DNA of 64,000 bases. It comes from CAZFLM01 sp964519955 (GTDB lineage: Bacteria > Armatimonadota > Chthonomonadetes > Chthonomonadales > CAJBBX01). The notes below the pieces were generated by a model that saw nothing but the letters and a program-made list of their open reading frames with translations, ran no database searches and had not been told where the DNA came from. Location: the NCBI GenBank assembly GCA_964519955.1, contig CAZFLM010000024.1, positions 16,782 through 80,781 on the forward strand, written 5' to 3'. Each line of letters begins with the position of its first letter. Position 1 is the first letter of the stretch. A program made the translations under genes and the position numbers. Positions 1 through 7,907 of this stretch are shown piece by piece.

Positions 1-816
1 ACGAAGTGGCAGCGCAAGCGCGGCCACCGCATCCGCCTGGGTGCGCGCGTGCCGTCGCGACCGCAGACCGCTCTGGGGCTGGGCATGGACGCCGTGACCT
101 GGGCGCGGCAGGGGCTGGTGGACATGCTCGTCGTGACGCCGTTCTGGGCGACCGCCGAGACCGACATCCCGATCGAGACGTGGAAGGGGCTCCTGCACGA
201 CACCCGCGTGACGCTGGCCGCCGGGCTGGAGGTGCTGGTGCGTCCGCACCCGGGCGCCGCGGCGTCGCCCAACTCGCTGCAGACGGTTCGCGGGGCTGCC
301 TCGGCGATGCTGGACCGGGGCGCGGACCGGGTGTACCTGTTCAACTACATGGACTCCGATACCGCGATGGAAGGGCTCGACGACTACCCGACGCTGCTGC
401 GGGAGTGTGGGAGCCTCGGCACGCTGGCCGGCAAGGCGCGGCGGCACGTGGTGACCTATGCGGACACCTGGGCCCCCGGCGAGCCGCGAGCGCAGGCGCT
501 GCCGTCGCAGCCGGGCGCCGGGCAGTGGGTCGCGTTCCGCGTGGCGACAGGGCCGAAGCCCTCCGCGTCCGAGGTAACGGTGTGCCTGGGCGTCGAGGGC
601 GGCGCCGCGGCCGACGCGAAGGGCTGGCAGGTCCGCGTGAACGGGGACCTGTGCGAAGCGCGGGGCGCGGTCGACCTGCCGAAGCCGAAGCCGGTGTGCC
701 CGGTGTACGCCTTCGCGGTTCCGCTCGCATCGGTGAATCGGGGCTACGACTGCGTCGAGGTGTGCCCGGACAAGGCGGCCAAGATCGTGTGGGTGGAGAT
801 GGCTGTCGGGGCGTAG
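1..816 (+). CDS. C-terminal part of a glycosidase-like protein (5' end outside window)
   Basis: The reading frame is open from base 1, so the start lies upstream; 271 residues are visible. The first ~130 residues look like the end of a TIM-barrel (DMLVVTPFW, then alternating strands and helices such as LEVLVRPHPG and RVYLFNYMDSD). A beta-rich domain follows (about 165-270), with a QVRVNGDLCEA segment resembling the C-terminal beta-sandwich of secreted glycoside hydrolase-like proteins. No catalytic residues can be assigned from this fragment. The internal ATG at 49 is not the start, because the frame continues upstream with codons in the same style. A 39-bp tandem repeat begins 10 bases after the stop. 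The exact family is unknown. Confidence 0.6.
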   Translation, partial: TKWQRKRGHRIRLGARVPSRPQTALGLGMDAVTWARQGLVDMLVVTPFWATAETDIPIETWKGLLHDTRVTLAAGLEVLVRPHPGAAASPNSLQTVRGAASAMLDRGADRVYLFNYMDSDTAMEGLDDYPTLLRECGSLGTLAGKARRHVVTYADTWAPGEPRAQALPSQPGAGQWVAFRVATGPKPSASEVTVCLGVEGGAAADAKGWQVRVNGDLCEARGAVDLPKPKPVCPVYAFAVPLASVNRGYDCVEVCPDKAAKIVWVEMAVGA

Positions 817-826
817 CGGTAGGCGG

Positions 827-1001
827 ACGGGCAGGGACGCCCATCCCACCGCGGCGCCTCGCAGGACGGGCAGGGACGCCCATCGCACCACCGAACCTCA
901 CAGGACGGGCAGGGACGCCCATCCCACCACGGCACTGGGCAGGACGGGCAGGGACGCCCATCCCACCGCGACACCTCGCAGGACGGGCAGGGGAGGCAGC
1001 G
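827..1001. repeat. 39-bp tandem repeat, four copies plus a partial fifth
   Basis: Copies start at 827, 866, 905 and 944, and a truncated one at 983. The shared core is ACGGGCAGGGACGCCCATC, followed by a more variable CACCRC...GCAGG half. The period is a multiple of three, so all frames stay open through it; this explains spurious long open frames here. The reverse complement of the core (GATGGGCGTCCCTGCCCGT) recurs as a dispersed unit elsewhere in the window. The array fills the gap between two genes and ends 1 base before the next ATG. Confidence 0.85.
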
Positions 1002-2072
1002 ATGGACGAGCGATCGGCGCCGATTAGCCGGCGCGATCTGGTGAAGGGCGCTGCGGCGTCGGCGGCCCTCTGCGGAGCGCCGCTGGCTGCGGCGAGCGCG
1101 TACACCATTCCGGGGGTGCCGCCGTACGCGGTGTACGACCCACTGTTCGAGTCGGTGCGCGTGGCCCTGTGGGCGCGCGGGAGCCGGTACGCGCCGGACT
1201 ACATCCAGGGCATCTCCGGCGCCGGCTTCCGCATCGGAGGGCCCTGCCCGTGCGCGCCGACGTGCGTGGCCTGCATGACACAGCCGGACCTGATCCGCAT
1301 GCTCGGCTACGAGGTCGAGGTTCTCGGCTTCGACGCGGGTCCGAAGGACCTGAAGACGCAGTTGGCCGAGCTGCTGCCGCGCGTGAAGGCCGAGATCCGC
1401 GCCGGACGGCCGGTCATCGTGTTCCACGCGTTCACCAGTGCCGAGTGGGACGTGGTGTGCGGCTACGACGGCGCGACCGGCGTGTTTCGGGGCCGCGGCG
1501 CCTACGACACGATGCGCGGGGAGGAGTACGCGAGCGCCGACCAGGGGCGGATGATCACGTGTACGGACATCTGCCCCGTGGGGGGAGTGCTGGCGATCGG
1601 CAAGAAGGTGGGCCGGCTGGACACGCGCAAGGCGGAGGCGGACGCGCTCAGGAGCGCCGTGCGGCACGCCCGCGACACCAGCCAGACCGGCTATCCGTTC
1701 GAGGGCCTGGCGGTGTACGACAAGTGGCTCGGCGAGTGGGCCAAGACGGATGCCAAGCCGGACTGGCTGCGCGACGGCTACACGACCGCGACCTACAGCA
1801 GCACGCATCACGCCGGCGCGCAGTTCCTGAGGCGGCTGAAGCGCGGCTATCCTGGCGCCGTCACGCCCCTGCAGGAGGCAGCGAACCACCTCGACGCGGA
1901 GGCCGGCGCGCTGCACAAGATGCTCGCGGTCCTGTTCCCCGGGCCGGGCAAGCCGTCGCCGGAGGGCGAGCCGGTTCGCCGGTCCGTGCGGAAGCTGCTG
2001 GCCTCGGCGCGCGGCGACTACGAGGCGATGGCCGATGCGGTGGAGCGTGCGGTGGCCGCCATCGCGGGCTAG
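1002..2072 (+). CDS. Tat-exported papain/BtrH-fold (C39-like) protein
   Basis: A 356-residue protein. The start at ATG 1002 is preceded by GGGGAGG. Residues 1-30 form a twin-arginine signal (SRRDLVKGAAASAALCG, then an AAASA-type cleavage site), predicting export in folded form. The mature part has a Cys-rich stretch (GPCPCAPTCVACM, about 85-97) and a GRPVIVFHAF...DVVCGYD pattern (about 140-165) typical of BtrH/C39-like papain folds. Where active C39 peptidases have a His before the GYD strand, this protein has Glu/Asp, so peptidase activity is doubtful. The C-terminal 150 residues are helical. The stop codon TAG is the first part of a CTAG-bounded repeat element. The fold assignment is by motif only. 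Confidence 0.55.
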   Translation: MDERSAPISRRDLVKGAAASAALCGAPLAAASAYTIPGVPPYAVYDPLFESVRVALWARGSRYAPDYIQGISGAGFRIGGPCPCAPTCVACMTQPDLIRMLGYEVEVLGFDAGPKDLKTQLAELLPRVKAEIRAGRPVIVFHAFTSAEWDVVCGYDGATGVFRGRGAYDTMRGEEYASADQGRMITCTDICPVGGVLAIGKKVGRLDTRKAEADALRSAVRHARDTSQTGYPFEGLAVYDKWLGEWAKTDAKPDWLRDGYTTATYSSTHHAGAQFLRRLKRGYPGAVTPLQEAANHLDAEAGALHKMLAVLFPGPGKPSPEGEPVRRSVRKLLASARGDYEAMADAVERAVAAIAG

Positions 2073-2149
2073 CCTGGATCATGCACGAGTGCAGTGGTGG
2101 GATGGGCCTCCGTGCCCGTCCGGTGCGACTCATGAATAGGTCAGGCTAG
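2069..2149. repeat. CTAG-bounded palindromic element, copy A
   Basis: This 81-bp element starts CTAGCCTGGATCATGCACGA and ends with ACTCATGAATAGGTCAGGCTAG-type sequence, so the two ends are imperfect inverted repeats. The core is GGTGGGATGGGCCTCCGTGCCC. The TAG stop of the upstream gene lies inside the left CTAG. Related copies lie near 4092, 44867, 50382, 57559 and 62548. Confidence 0.8.
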
Positions 2150-2282
2150 CGCGGCGTTCGCCAGGCGGTCCGCTTCGAACACTGTTGAGGATACGCGGCA
2201 TCGCCCGGAGGATTCGCGTCACCATTCGGCCAACTACTGCTCCTAGGCGGCACCCGATAGCGCAAGAAGCCGCCGGAGACCC

Positions 2283-3932
2283 ATGGCCAATCAACAGACC
2301 TTCTGGGCCGTAGACCTCGGCACCACGAATACCCTCATCGCCCGCTGGATGGGCACGCATGCCGAAACCGTGCTCCTCGACGAGATCGCGGATCTGGAGC
2401 CAGCGTGGCAAACGCCGCTGGTCCCGAGCTGCATCTACTTCGAGGACCGTCAGCACGGCTACATCGGCAAGCAAGCGCTCGCCGCCGACGAGGTGATGCG
2501 CGCGACCTTCGCCGGCCGCCTGACTCCGCTGGCGCGCTCCTTCAAGCGGACCCTCGGCCGCAACAGCCGCCAGCCCGTCGCGGAGGTGAACCACGAGCAG
2601 ATCACCGCTCGCCAGTGCGCCAGCGTCTTCCTGAACGAGCTGCTCGACATCACCGGCCAGCGCGAGCGCGGACTCACCAGCCACAGCATCCCCCGGTGGA
2701 ACGTGGTGCGCCGCTTCGTCGCCTGGGCGCGGCGCGAGGGGCTCGTTAACGATCTCACGCTCACCGTGCCGGTAGACAGCTTCGAGCCGTACCGCATGGA
2801 GCTGGAGAGCATCGCCCGCAAGCTCGGCGTACAGCGCACCCGCACGATCGACGAGCCGGTGGCGGCGGCGCTCGGCTATGGCGTGGACCTGGCCGAGGAT
2901 CGCAACCTGCTCGTGCTGGACTTCGGCGGCGGCACGCTGGATATCGCCCTCGTCCGGACCAACCTGGCGGGCGCCTCGGGCGGGAAGCGAGCCGTCGGCC
3001 ACCGCAAGGCCGATCTCATCGCTGCCCGCGGGCTCAGCCTGGGCGGCGAGACGGTCGACGAGTGGGTGACCGACCTGGCGTGCTCCAAGCTGCCGGCGCA
3101 CTCCGAGTTGATGCGCCCGGTCCTGCGCTCCCAGGCCGAGGCGGTCAAGAAGGAGCTGTCCGGCAAGGTCCTCACCACGGACGAGACCTACTTCCGGCTG
3201 CCGGGCATGGAGCCGCTGCACGTTAGCCGCCGCGAGTTCCTGGAGGTGCTGGAGCAGCGCCAGTTGCTGAAGTCCATCGAGACGCTCTGCGAGGCCGTGC
3301 TGGACGACGCGCGGCACCGGGTGTCCATCGCGGACATCGACGCGGTGCTGCTGGTGGGCGGGTCCACGCTGCTGCCGGGCGTGCGCGAACTGTCCGAGCG
3401 GCTGTTCGGCGCGGGCCGAGTGCACTACTGGGAGCCCTTCGAGGCGGTGGTGAAGGGCGCGGCGGTGTATGGCGCCGGCTACATGGTGGACCAGATCATC
3501 CACCACGACTACTCGATCCGTGTGTACAGCGAGTCGGAGCAGCGGCCGGAATACGAGATGCTGATCAAGCGCGGGACCGCCTACCCGACAACCAAGGGGT
3601 TCCAGACGCGGTACTACGCCGTCGCCCCGCGCCAGCAGCTCTTCAGCCTGCCGATCTGCGAAGTGGGATATGCCGGCCGCATCTCGCTGAACTGGAAGCG
3701 CCGCAGCAACGGGCACGACTACTGGCTGCCCTCGCAAGAGGAAGAGGCGGAGTGCGTCTACACGCTGAACGAGGGCGACTCGATCCGGCTGACGCCGCCG
3801 GGGCAGGGGAGCCAGGCGCGCCTGCGCATTGACTTCTTCATCGACGAGGAGCGCTACCTCTGCGCCACGATGTACGACCTGCTGCGTGGCCGTGAGATCC
3901 GCACGGCAGAGCGCGTGTCCGTTCTGCGGTAG
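2283..3932 (+). CDS. Hsp70/DnaK-like ATPase
   Basis: A 549-residue cytosolic Hsp70-superfamily protein. The phosphate-1 motif DLGTTNT is at 11-17, the phosphate-2 motif VLDFGGGTLDIAL near 210-222 and the adenosine motif VLLVGGSTLLPGVREL near 356-371. The actin-like ATPase domain therefore looks complete. The remaining ~150 residues are beta-rich and shorter than the substrate-binding region plus lid of classical DnaK (~240 residues), so this is a divergent paralogue rather than DnaK itself. ATG 2283 lies 10 bases after CCGGAGA. There is no grpE or dnaJ next to it, and the client is unknown. A strong hairpin follows the stop. Confidence 0.85.
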   Translation: MANQQTFWAVDLGTTNTLIARWMGTHAETVLLDEIADLEPAWQTPLVPSCIYFEDRQHGYIGKQALAADEVMRATFAGRLTPLARSFKRTLGRNSRQPVAEVNHEQITARQCASVFLNELLDITGQRERGLTSHSIPRWNVVRRFVAWARREGLVNDLTLTVPVDSFEPYRMELESIARKLGVQRTRTIDEPVAAALGYGVDLAEDRNLLVLDFGGGTLDIALVRTNLAGASGGKRAVGHRKADLIAARGLSLGGETVDEWVTDLACSKLPAHSELMRPVLRSQAEAVKKELSGKVLTTDETYFRLPGMEPLHVSRREFLEVLEQRQLLKSIETLCEAVLDDARHRVSIADIDAVLLVGGSTLLPGVRELSERLFGAGRVHYWEPFEAVVKGAAVYGAGYMVDQIIHHDYSIRVYSESEQRPEYEMLIKRGTAYPTTKGFQTRYYAVAPRQQLFSLPICEVGYAGRISLNWKRRSNGHDYWLPSQEEEAECVYTLNEGDSIRLTPPGQGSQARLRIDFFIDEERYLCATMYDLLRGREIRTAERVSVLR

Positions 3933-3959
3933 CGCCCCATTCGCAAGCACTCCGTCGTC

Positions 3960-3993
3960 CCGGCCCGCGGCTCTTGCCGCGGGCCGGTGTCGT
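3960..3993 (+). terminator. Rho-independent-like hairpin after the Hsp70-like gene
   Basis: A perfect 11-bp stem, CCGGCCCGCGG / CCGCGGGCCGG, with loop CTCTTG (3960-3987), followed by the weakly T-rich TGTCGTTG. It lies 28 bases after the stop codon. The T tract is poor, as in other hairpins of this genome. Confidence 0.6.
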
Positions 3994-4091
3994 TGATGGG
4001 CCGACGCCTACGCCTCGTCCGGCTTCTCTCCGAGCCGCGCGGCCGGCTGGATAGGGGACCCGCCCTCCAGAGGTTCGCGCCCGATCGCCTG

Positions 4092-4170
4092 GCCTGAGAT
4101 CATGCGCGAGCGCTGTGGTGCGATGGGCCTCCGTGCCCGTCCAGCACAACTTATGCTTCGGACGCTCTAG
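4092..4170. repeat. CTAG-bounded palindromic element, copy B
   Basis: A diverged copy: left end GCCTGAGATCATGCGCGAG, core GGTGCGATGGGCCTCCGTGC, right end decayed (TTATGCTTCGGACGCTCTAG). The right CTAG (4167-4170) contains the stop codon of the minus-strand membrane protein gene. Confidence 0.6.
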
Positions 4171-5579
4171 GCGAGAGCGGGCTCGCGGTCCCCGGCCGGC
4201 GGCTCGCCCGGGAGTTGCTCCGGTTGAGGCGCCGCGGGCGCATCGGGCGATCGCAGCAACTCGGGGAAGATGAGGCAGGCGGCGAGGCCGGCGGCGGCGG
4301 CTTCGGGCAGGTAGTAGTAGTGCGCGAAGGGGTGGAGGAAGCTCATCGGCAGGAGCAGCAGGGCCTTCATGGCCCACAGCGCGAGGGTGGGGCGCGCCGC
4401 CACTCTGAGCGCGCGCGCGTAGGCGAACACCCACGTGGCGAGTTCGGCCAGCATCCCCCATGTCGCTTCGTCCATCACGGCGAGCAGCCCGGACGTGCTG
4501 GTGCGAAGGACGATCTGTGGGACAAGGCAGTACGGCGCGAAGGTGTAGCGCAGCAGTTCCATCGGACCGCCCCACTGCGAGGACTTGGCCTGCAGCATCT
4601 GGTAGCCCGACGCCGATGCTCCGACGGCGAGGTAGCGCACGACGGCGTAGGCGGCATCCGTGCCCACCAGGGCGAGCGTCGCGCCCACGGCTCGCCGAAC
4701 GGAGGCGCCGCGGACGGCAAGGAGGGATGCGAGAGGGAACGCCACGACCATCACCGACTGCTCGTAGGAGCCCAGCGCGAGAGCTGCCAGCACGAGCGTG
4801 GCCAGGAGCGGAGCGCGCCGGCCGGTATGGATGTACGCCGTACAGGCTGCGGCGCACGCCACGCTGAACAGCCCTCCCAGGATGGCGGTGCGCGTCGCAA
4901 TCCAAGCGATGATCGGTGCGTTGGCTTGCCACTCCAGGGACAGCGCGACCACAGCGGCAGGCACGACCGCGAGCCGGACGACGATGCCTGCCCGGCGGCG
5001 CCTCTCGGCCTCGGTGGTGCGGACCAGGCAGGCCATCAGGAGCAGGGCGGCCACGGCTGCGAGCGGCGCGGCTGGGTACGGGAGGATGGCGGGCATGTCG
5101 GCCTGGCGGAACTGGAAGATGAGCCCCGCGACGAGGCCGAGCTCCGACCGCCGGGTCCAGAGCGCGATCCACCAGTAGACCATCAGCGCCGCGGCGGTCG
5201 CGAGCACGAGGTTGGTGATGCGGTAGCCCGGCGCCCAGTCGCCGTAGACGGCGGAGTCGAGTGCGAGCGACCAGGCAGGGACCGGGCGGTAGAAGTGGTT
5301 GCGCAGCGGCCAGTCGTGCACGGACCATCCGAGGACGCCCGAAACGGTGAGTTCCTTGCGGATCTCCTTCAGCAGATCGGGGGTGTCGGGATCGGCCGCG
5401 AGCGGGGTGGTTGTCACCTCGGACAGCGCGGCCAGGCTGCAGAGCAGGATGAGCGCGACGGCGAACCAGGGGCGCCGCGGCAAGTCGGCGAGGCGGCGGC
5501 CGATGGGAGCCAGGCGCTCAGCGGCGCGCCGAGCCAAGGCGCTGAGTGTGGCCGGTAGGTGTTGGAGACCCTCTGTCAT
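4167..5579 (-). CDS. Polytopic membrane protein, glycosyltransferase-C/PMT-like
   Basis: A 470-residue protein with about 10-12 hydrophobic segments. ATG at 5579 is preceded by GGAAGG. A lumenal-type loop with acidic residues follows the first membrane helix (PLAADPDTPDLLKEI), then an FYRPV segment (about residue 95). This resembles GT-C fold polyprenyl-phosphate-dependent sugar transferases and the related large membrane proteins common in Armatimonadota and Planctomycetota. The conserved DE/DD pair of PMT enzymes is not clearly present, so the enzymatic role is a guess. It is the last gene of the minus-strand group 4167-9662. Its stop lies in a CTAG repeat element. Confidence 0.6.
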   Translation of the reverse strand: MTEGLQHLPATLSALARRAAERLAPIGRRLADLPRRPWFAVALILLCSLAALSEVTTTPLAADPDTPDLLKEIRKELTVSGVLGWSVHDWPLRNHFYRPVPAWSLALDSAVYGDWAPGYRITNLVLATAAALMVYWWIALWTRRSELGLVAGLIFQFRQADMPAILPYPAAPLAAVAALLLMACLVRTTEAERRRRAGIVVRLAVVPAAVVALSLEWQANAPIIAWIATRTAILGGLFSVACAAACTAYIHTGRRAPLLATLVLAALALGSYEQSVMVVAFPLASLLAVRGASVRRAVGATLALVGTDAAYAVVRYLAVGASASGYQMLQAKSSQWGGPMELLRYTFAPYCLVPQIVLRTSTSGLLAVMDEATWGMLAELATWVFAYARALRVAARPTLALWAMKALLLLPMSFLHPFAHYYYLPEAAAAGLAACLIFPELLRSPDAPAAPQPEQLPGEPPAGDREPALA

Positions 5580-5715
5580 GGGAGCCCGCCTTCCAGGACA
5601 GCGCAGGAATGCACCACGGTGTACCCCGCCAGCGCCACGGGCTCGCGGGTCTGCTCGGTGGAGGTGTTCGACAACCGGGCGCGGAGTCCTGCCGGAGTGC
5701 GGCCTGCCGCCATGC

Positions 5716-6219
5716 CTACTGGGGTCCGGCGGCCTCGGGATGTGCGGCTGGGCGAACGAGCATCTGCGTGGTATCGGCGGGCCTGAGGAGCGTCGCCTCG
5801 TCGGGTGGCCCCGCCGGCCGGAGGAGCAGCGCGATGTCGCCGATCTCCGCGGGGTCGTAGTAGGCGTGGCCGTTGGAGACGATGGCCGGCTCGACGCCTT
5901 GCTGCGCGAGGGCGCGCCGCAGCAAGGCGCTGTCGACATGCTCCTGCTCGGCGAGATCATCGAGCGAGACGCTGCGGAGCAGGCCGCGCCGGAGCCAGGA
6001 CATCCAGGCGCCCAGGCCGATGCAGAACGCGCCGCAGGCGGCGAAGAGGTAGAGGGGGAGGAGACGCTCGATGGGGCGCTCGACGCCAAACGAGAGGAGG
6101 CTGACCGCTACGGCGACGATGCCCACGAGCAGGCAGACAACGCAAAGCCAGTCGGGTGGGACATCCCACGCCCCGCCCGTCACGATGGGGCCGTGTCTAC
6201 TCCGATGGCGCGAGCGCAT
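5716..6219 (-). CDS. Small membrane protein with HTH-like domain and triple LLRPA tail (paralogue 1)
   Basis: About 167 residues. Two hydrophobic helices (WLCVVCLLVGIVAVAV and LLPLYLFAACGAFCIGLGAW) are followed by a soluble part, SLDDLAEQEHVDSALLRRAL. That part reads like a helix-turn-helix with a short wing, ending in YYDPAEIGDIALL as in MerR/excisionase wings. The tail holds three LLRPA/LVRPA units. The same architecture occurs at 9171-9662 (YYDRADVGDAAILLRPA). The start is uncertain: ATG 6219 has no good ribosome site, TTG 6297 has AGGAG 4 bases upstream, and a GTG just before the first helix is also possible. The function is unknown; a membrane-tethered regulator or adaptor is an inference. 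Confidence 0.65.
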   Translation of the reverse strand: MRSRHRSRHGPIVTGGAWDVPPDWLCVVCLLVGIVAVAVSLLSFGVERPIERLLPLYLFAACGAFCIGLGAWMSWLRRGLLRSVSLDDLAEQEHVDSALLRRALAQQGVEPAIVSNGHAYYDPAEIGDIALLLRPAGPPDEATLLRPADTTQMLVRPAAHPEAAGPQ

Positions 6220-6411
6220 GGCACACCGGGTGGGCCCGATGGCAGGGCGCGCACAGGGCCAGGGATCGAGCGGCACAGGAGCGCCCCCACACGGCAAGGC
6301 ACTCCTGTACTGCTGCTCAAAGACCCGTTCCAGACGGTCGCGGTCCCGGGTTGCCGGGGCCGCGCCTCTCGGATGGTGGCGCCACTCGCGCGGCGCCGGT
6401 GTTCGCCTGGG

Positions 6412-6666
6412 CTACTTGGTGCCTCCCATTGGCATGGTGGGCGTCTTGCCCGGCATCGGGATGTTCGATCCGCCGCCAGGCAGATTGGTCGGCATGACCA
6501 CCTTCATGGGCTTGTTCTCATGCGCCAGCGCCGCGCTTGTTGCGCCGACGCCTGACGTGCCAGCCGATGGGCCGGTCTTCTGCCACAGAACCACGCCGAT
6601 GACGACGACAACGACCGCGATGATGGCTATGACAGCCGCCGGCGATACCTCTGGTCCCTTCTTCAT
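6412..6666 (-). CDS. Small single-pass membrane protein, hypothetical
   Basis: An 84-residue protein starting at ATG 6666 with AAAGGG 8 bases upstream; a TTG two codons earlier is less likely. After MKKGPEVSP comes a strongly hydrophobic helix (AAVIAIIAVVVVVIGVVLW), then a Gly/Pro/Met-rich tail with PMKVVMPTNLPGGG and PMPGKTPTMPMGG. Such a short N-in anchor with a low-complexity periplasmic tail is common beside prepilin-like genes in this group. I do not recognise a family. It lies between the prepilin-like gene and LLRPA paralogue 1. Confidence 0.6.
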   Translation of the reverse strand: MKKGPEVSPAAVIAIIAVVVVVIGVVLWQKTGPSAGTSGVGATSAALAHENKPMKVVMPTNLPGGGSNIPMPGKTPTMPMGGTK

Positions 6667-6864
6667 CTTCAAGGCCCTTTCCGTTGAGCAGACGAGCTTC
6701 CCTCCGTGGACACCCTCAGGATGCCAGCACTTAGCCCGACCTGTTCATGGGATGTTGCGGATGGGCACAGAGCCCACCTCGGCACACCAGTCACCGATCG
6801 ACATGGCCGCGTGCCATCGTCACGCGCGATGCGCAGATCAGGCCTCGGCCGACCGCGCCACTCC

Positions 6865-6899
6865 CCCCTTGCCTCGCTGCCTTGGCGGGAGGCAAGGGG
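6865..6899 (-). terminator. Hairpin downstream of the prepilin-like gene
   Basis: An 11-bp perfect stem, CCCCTTGCCTC / GAGGCAAGGGG, with a 13-nt loop, lying 38 bases beyond the stop of the minus-strand gene ending at 6938. No clear T run follows. Confidence 0.5.
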
Positions 6900-6937
6900 A
6901 GAACGGCGCCGATCCAGGTGACGGCGATCAAGCAGTG

Positions 6938-7747
6938 TCAGTGGTCGCAGCTACCCGTGTCGATCGCGTTGCCAGGATACACGCCGGAGTTGCCCCAGCA
7001 CACGAGCGGCCAGTTCAGGTCGAGGTTGTTGCCGGCCTGGCCGGTCACCTTGCCGTTGTTGTTCTGGCGCAGGAACTTGGCATGCCCTTCGGCGAACACC
7101 GCGTTGAACGGATGGACGTGGCTCAGGTCGGTGTCGCCGCTGTTCCACATGCCGTAGTTGTTGCCGTGCCAGTCCCACAGGTCGGAGTAGATCATCATCT
7201 GGGCCGGGAACCCGATGCTGGACTCCGTGACGAGAATCGGGCTTCCGTTATTCCAGCCGGTCTGGTTGCTGGCGTAGGCGATGTCCAGGAAGTAGCGGTA
7301 GTAGTAGGACGACATGCCGGTGGAGTTGTTGCACGGCAGGGCCACCCCGTTGTAGGTGCAGTTGGCGTTGCCGGGTACCCAGGCGCTGACACGGCCCCAG
7401 TAGTCCTGGTTGGTGTCGTCGGGACAGCGGAACAGGGACTTGCTCTTGATGTAGGGGCGCAGCAAGTACTCGCTGCCGAAGTTGAGCATCAAGCCGATGT
7501 TGGTTCCGTCGATCGTCACGCCGGGCTTGATGAACTGCGACGAGAAGAGCGTGCCGTCGTAGTCCTGCATGTACATCATCACGCTGAGGCCGATCTGCTT
7601 TGTGTTGCTCAGGCAGCTTGCCTGGCGGGCCTTCTCGCGCGCCTGGGCGAACACCGGGAACAGGATTGCCGCCAATATGGCGATAATCGCTATAACGACG
7701 AGCAACTCAATCAGTGTGAAGCCACCTTGCCTTGTGCTGCGAGCCAT
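6938..7747 (-). CDS. Prepilin-like protein with N-terminal methylation signal (DUF1559-type)
   Basis: A 269-residue protein. The class III signal RQGGFTLIELLVVIAIIAIL (cleaved after Gly-9, Phe methylated) is followed by FPVFAQAREKARQASC and the CLSNTKQIGLSVMMYMQDYD block that marks the Armatimonadota version of this family. The C-terminal part ends with HVHPFNAVFAEGHAKF, equivalent to the family's H-x9-DG region. ATG 7747 has AAGGGAGTAGGAG directly upstream. These are pseudopilin/type II secretion-like proteins; each genome carries many and their individual roles are unknown. The GntR/LacI-type regulator lies directly upstream on the same strand. Confidence 0.9.
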   Translation of the reverse strand: MARSTRQGGFTLIELLVVIAIIAILAAILFPVFAQAREKARQASCLSNTKQIGLSVMMYMQDYDGTLFSSQFIKPGVTIDGTNIGLMLNFGSEYLLRPYIKSKSLFRCPDDTNQDYWGRVSAWVPGNANCTYNGVALPCNNSTGMSSYYYRYFLDIAYASNQTGWNNGSPILVTESSIGFPAQMMIYSDLWDWHGNNYGMWNSGDTDLSHVHPFNAVFAEGHAKFLRQNNNGKVTGQAGNNLDLNWPLVCWGNSGVYPGNAIDTGSCDH

Positions 7748-7907
7748 CTCCTACTCCCTTCCTGTGAGGATATCGACACGACTCATACGTTATCGGGTCT
7801 GGTCTGCACCATCAGGCCACGTCATTGCGTGCCTGGGACGCCTCGGCCGCGGTGCCGTCGCGGGGTCACGCCGGTGGCGAGCGTCGGCCTTGCGATGTGG
7901 AGCCTGG

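Noticed and set aside
827..1001. Possible CRISPR array
   Set aside because: Units are contiguous with a 39-bp period and no unique spacers of constant length; there are no cas genes.
2130..3950. Long minus-strand frame opposite the Hsp70-like gene
   Set aside because: High GC content keeps antisense frames open. The translation is low-complexity (His/Arg/Leu/Ala-rich), and the plus strand holds clear Hsp70 motifs.
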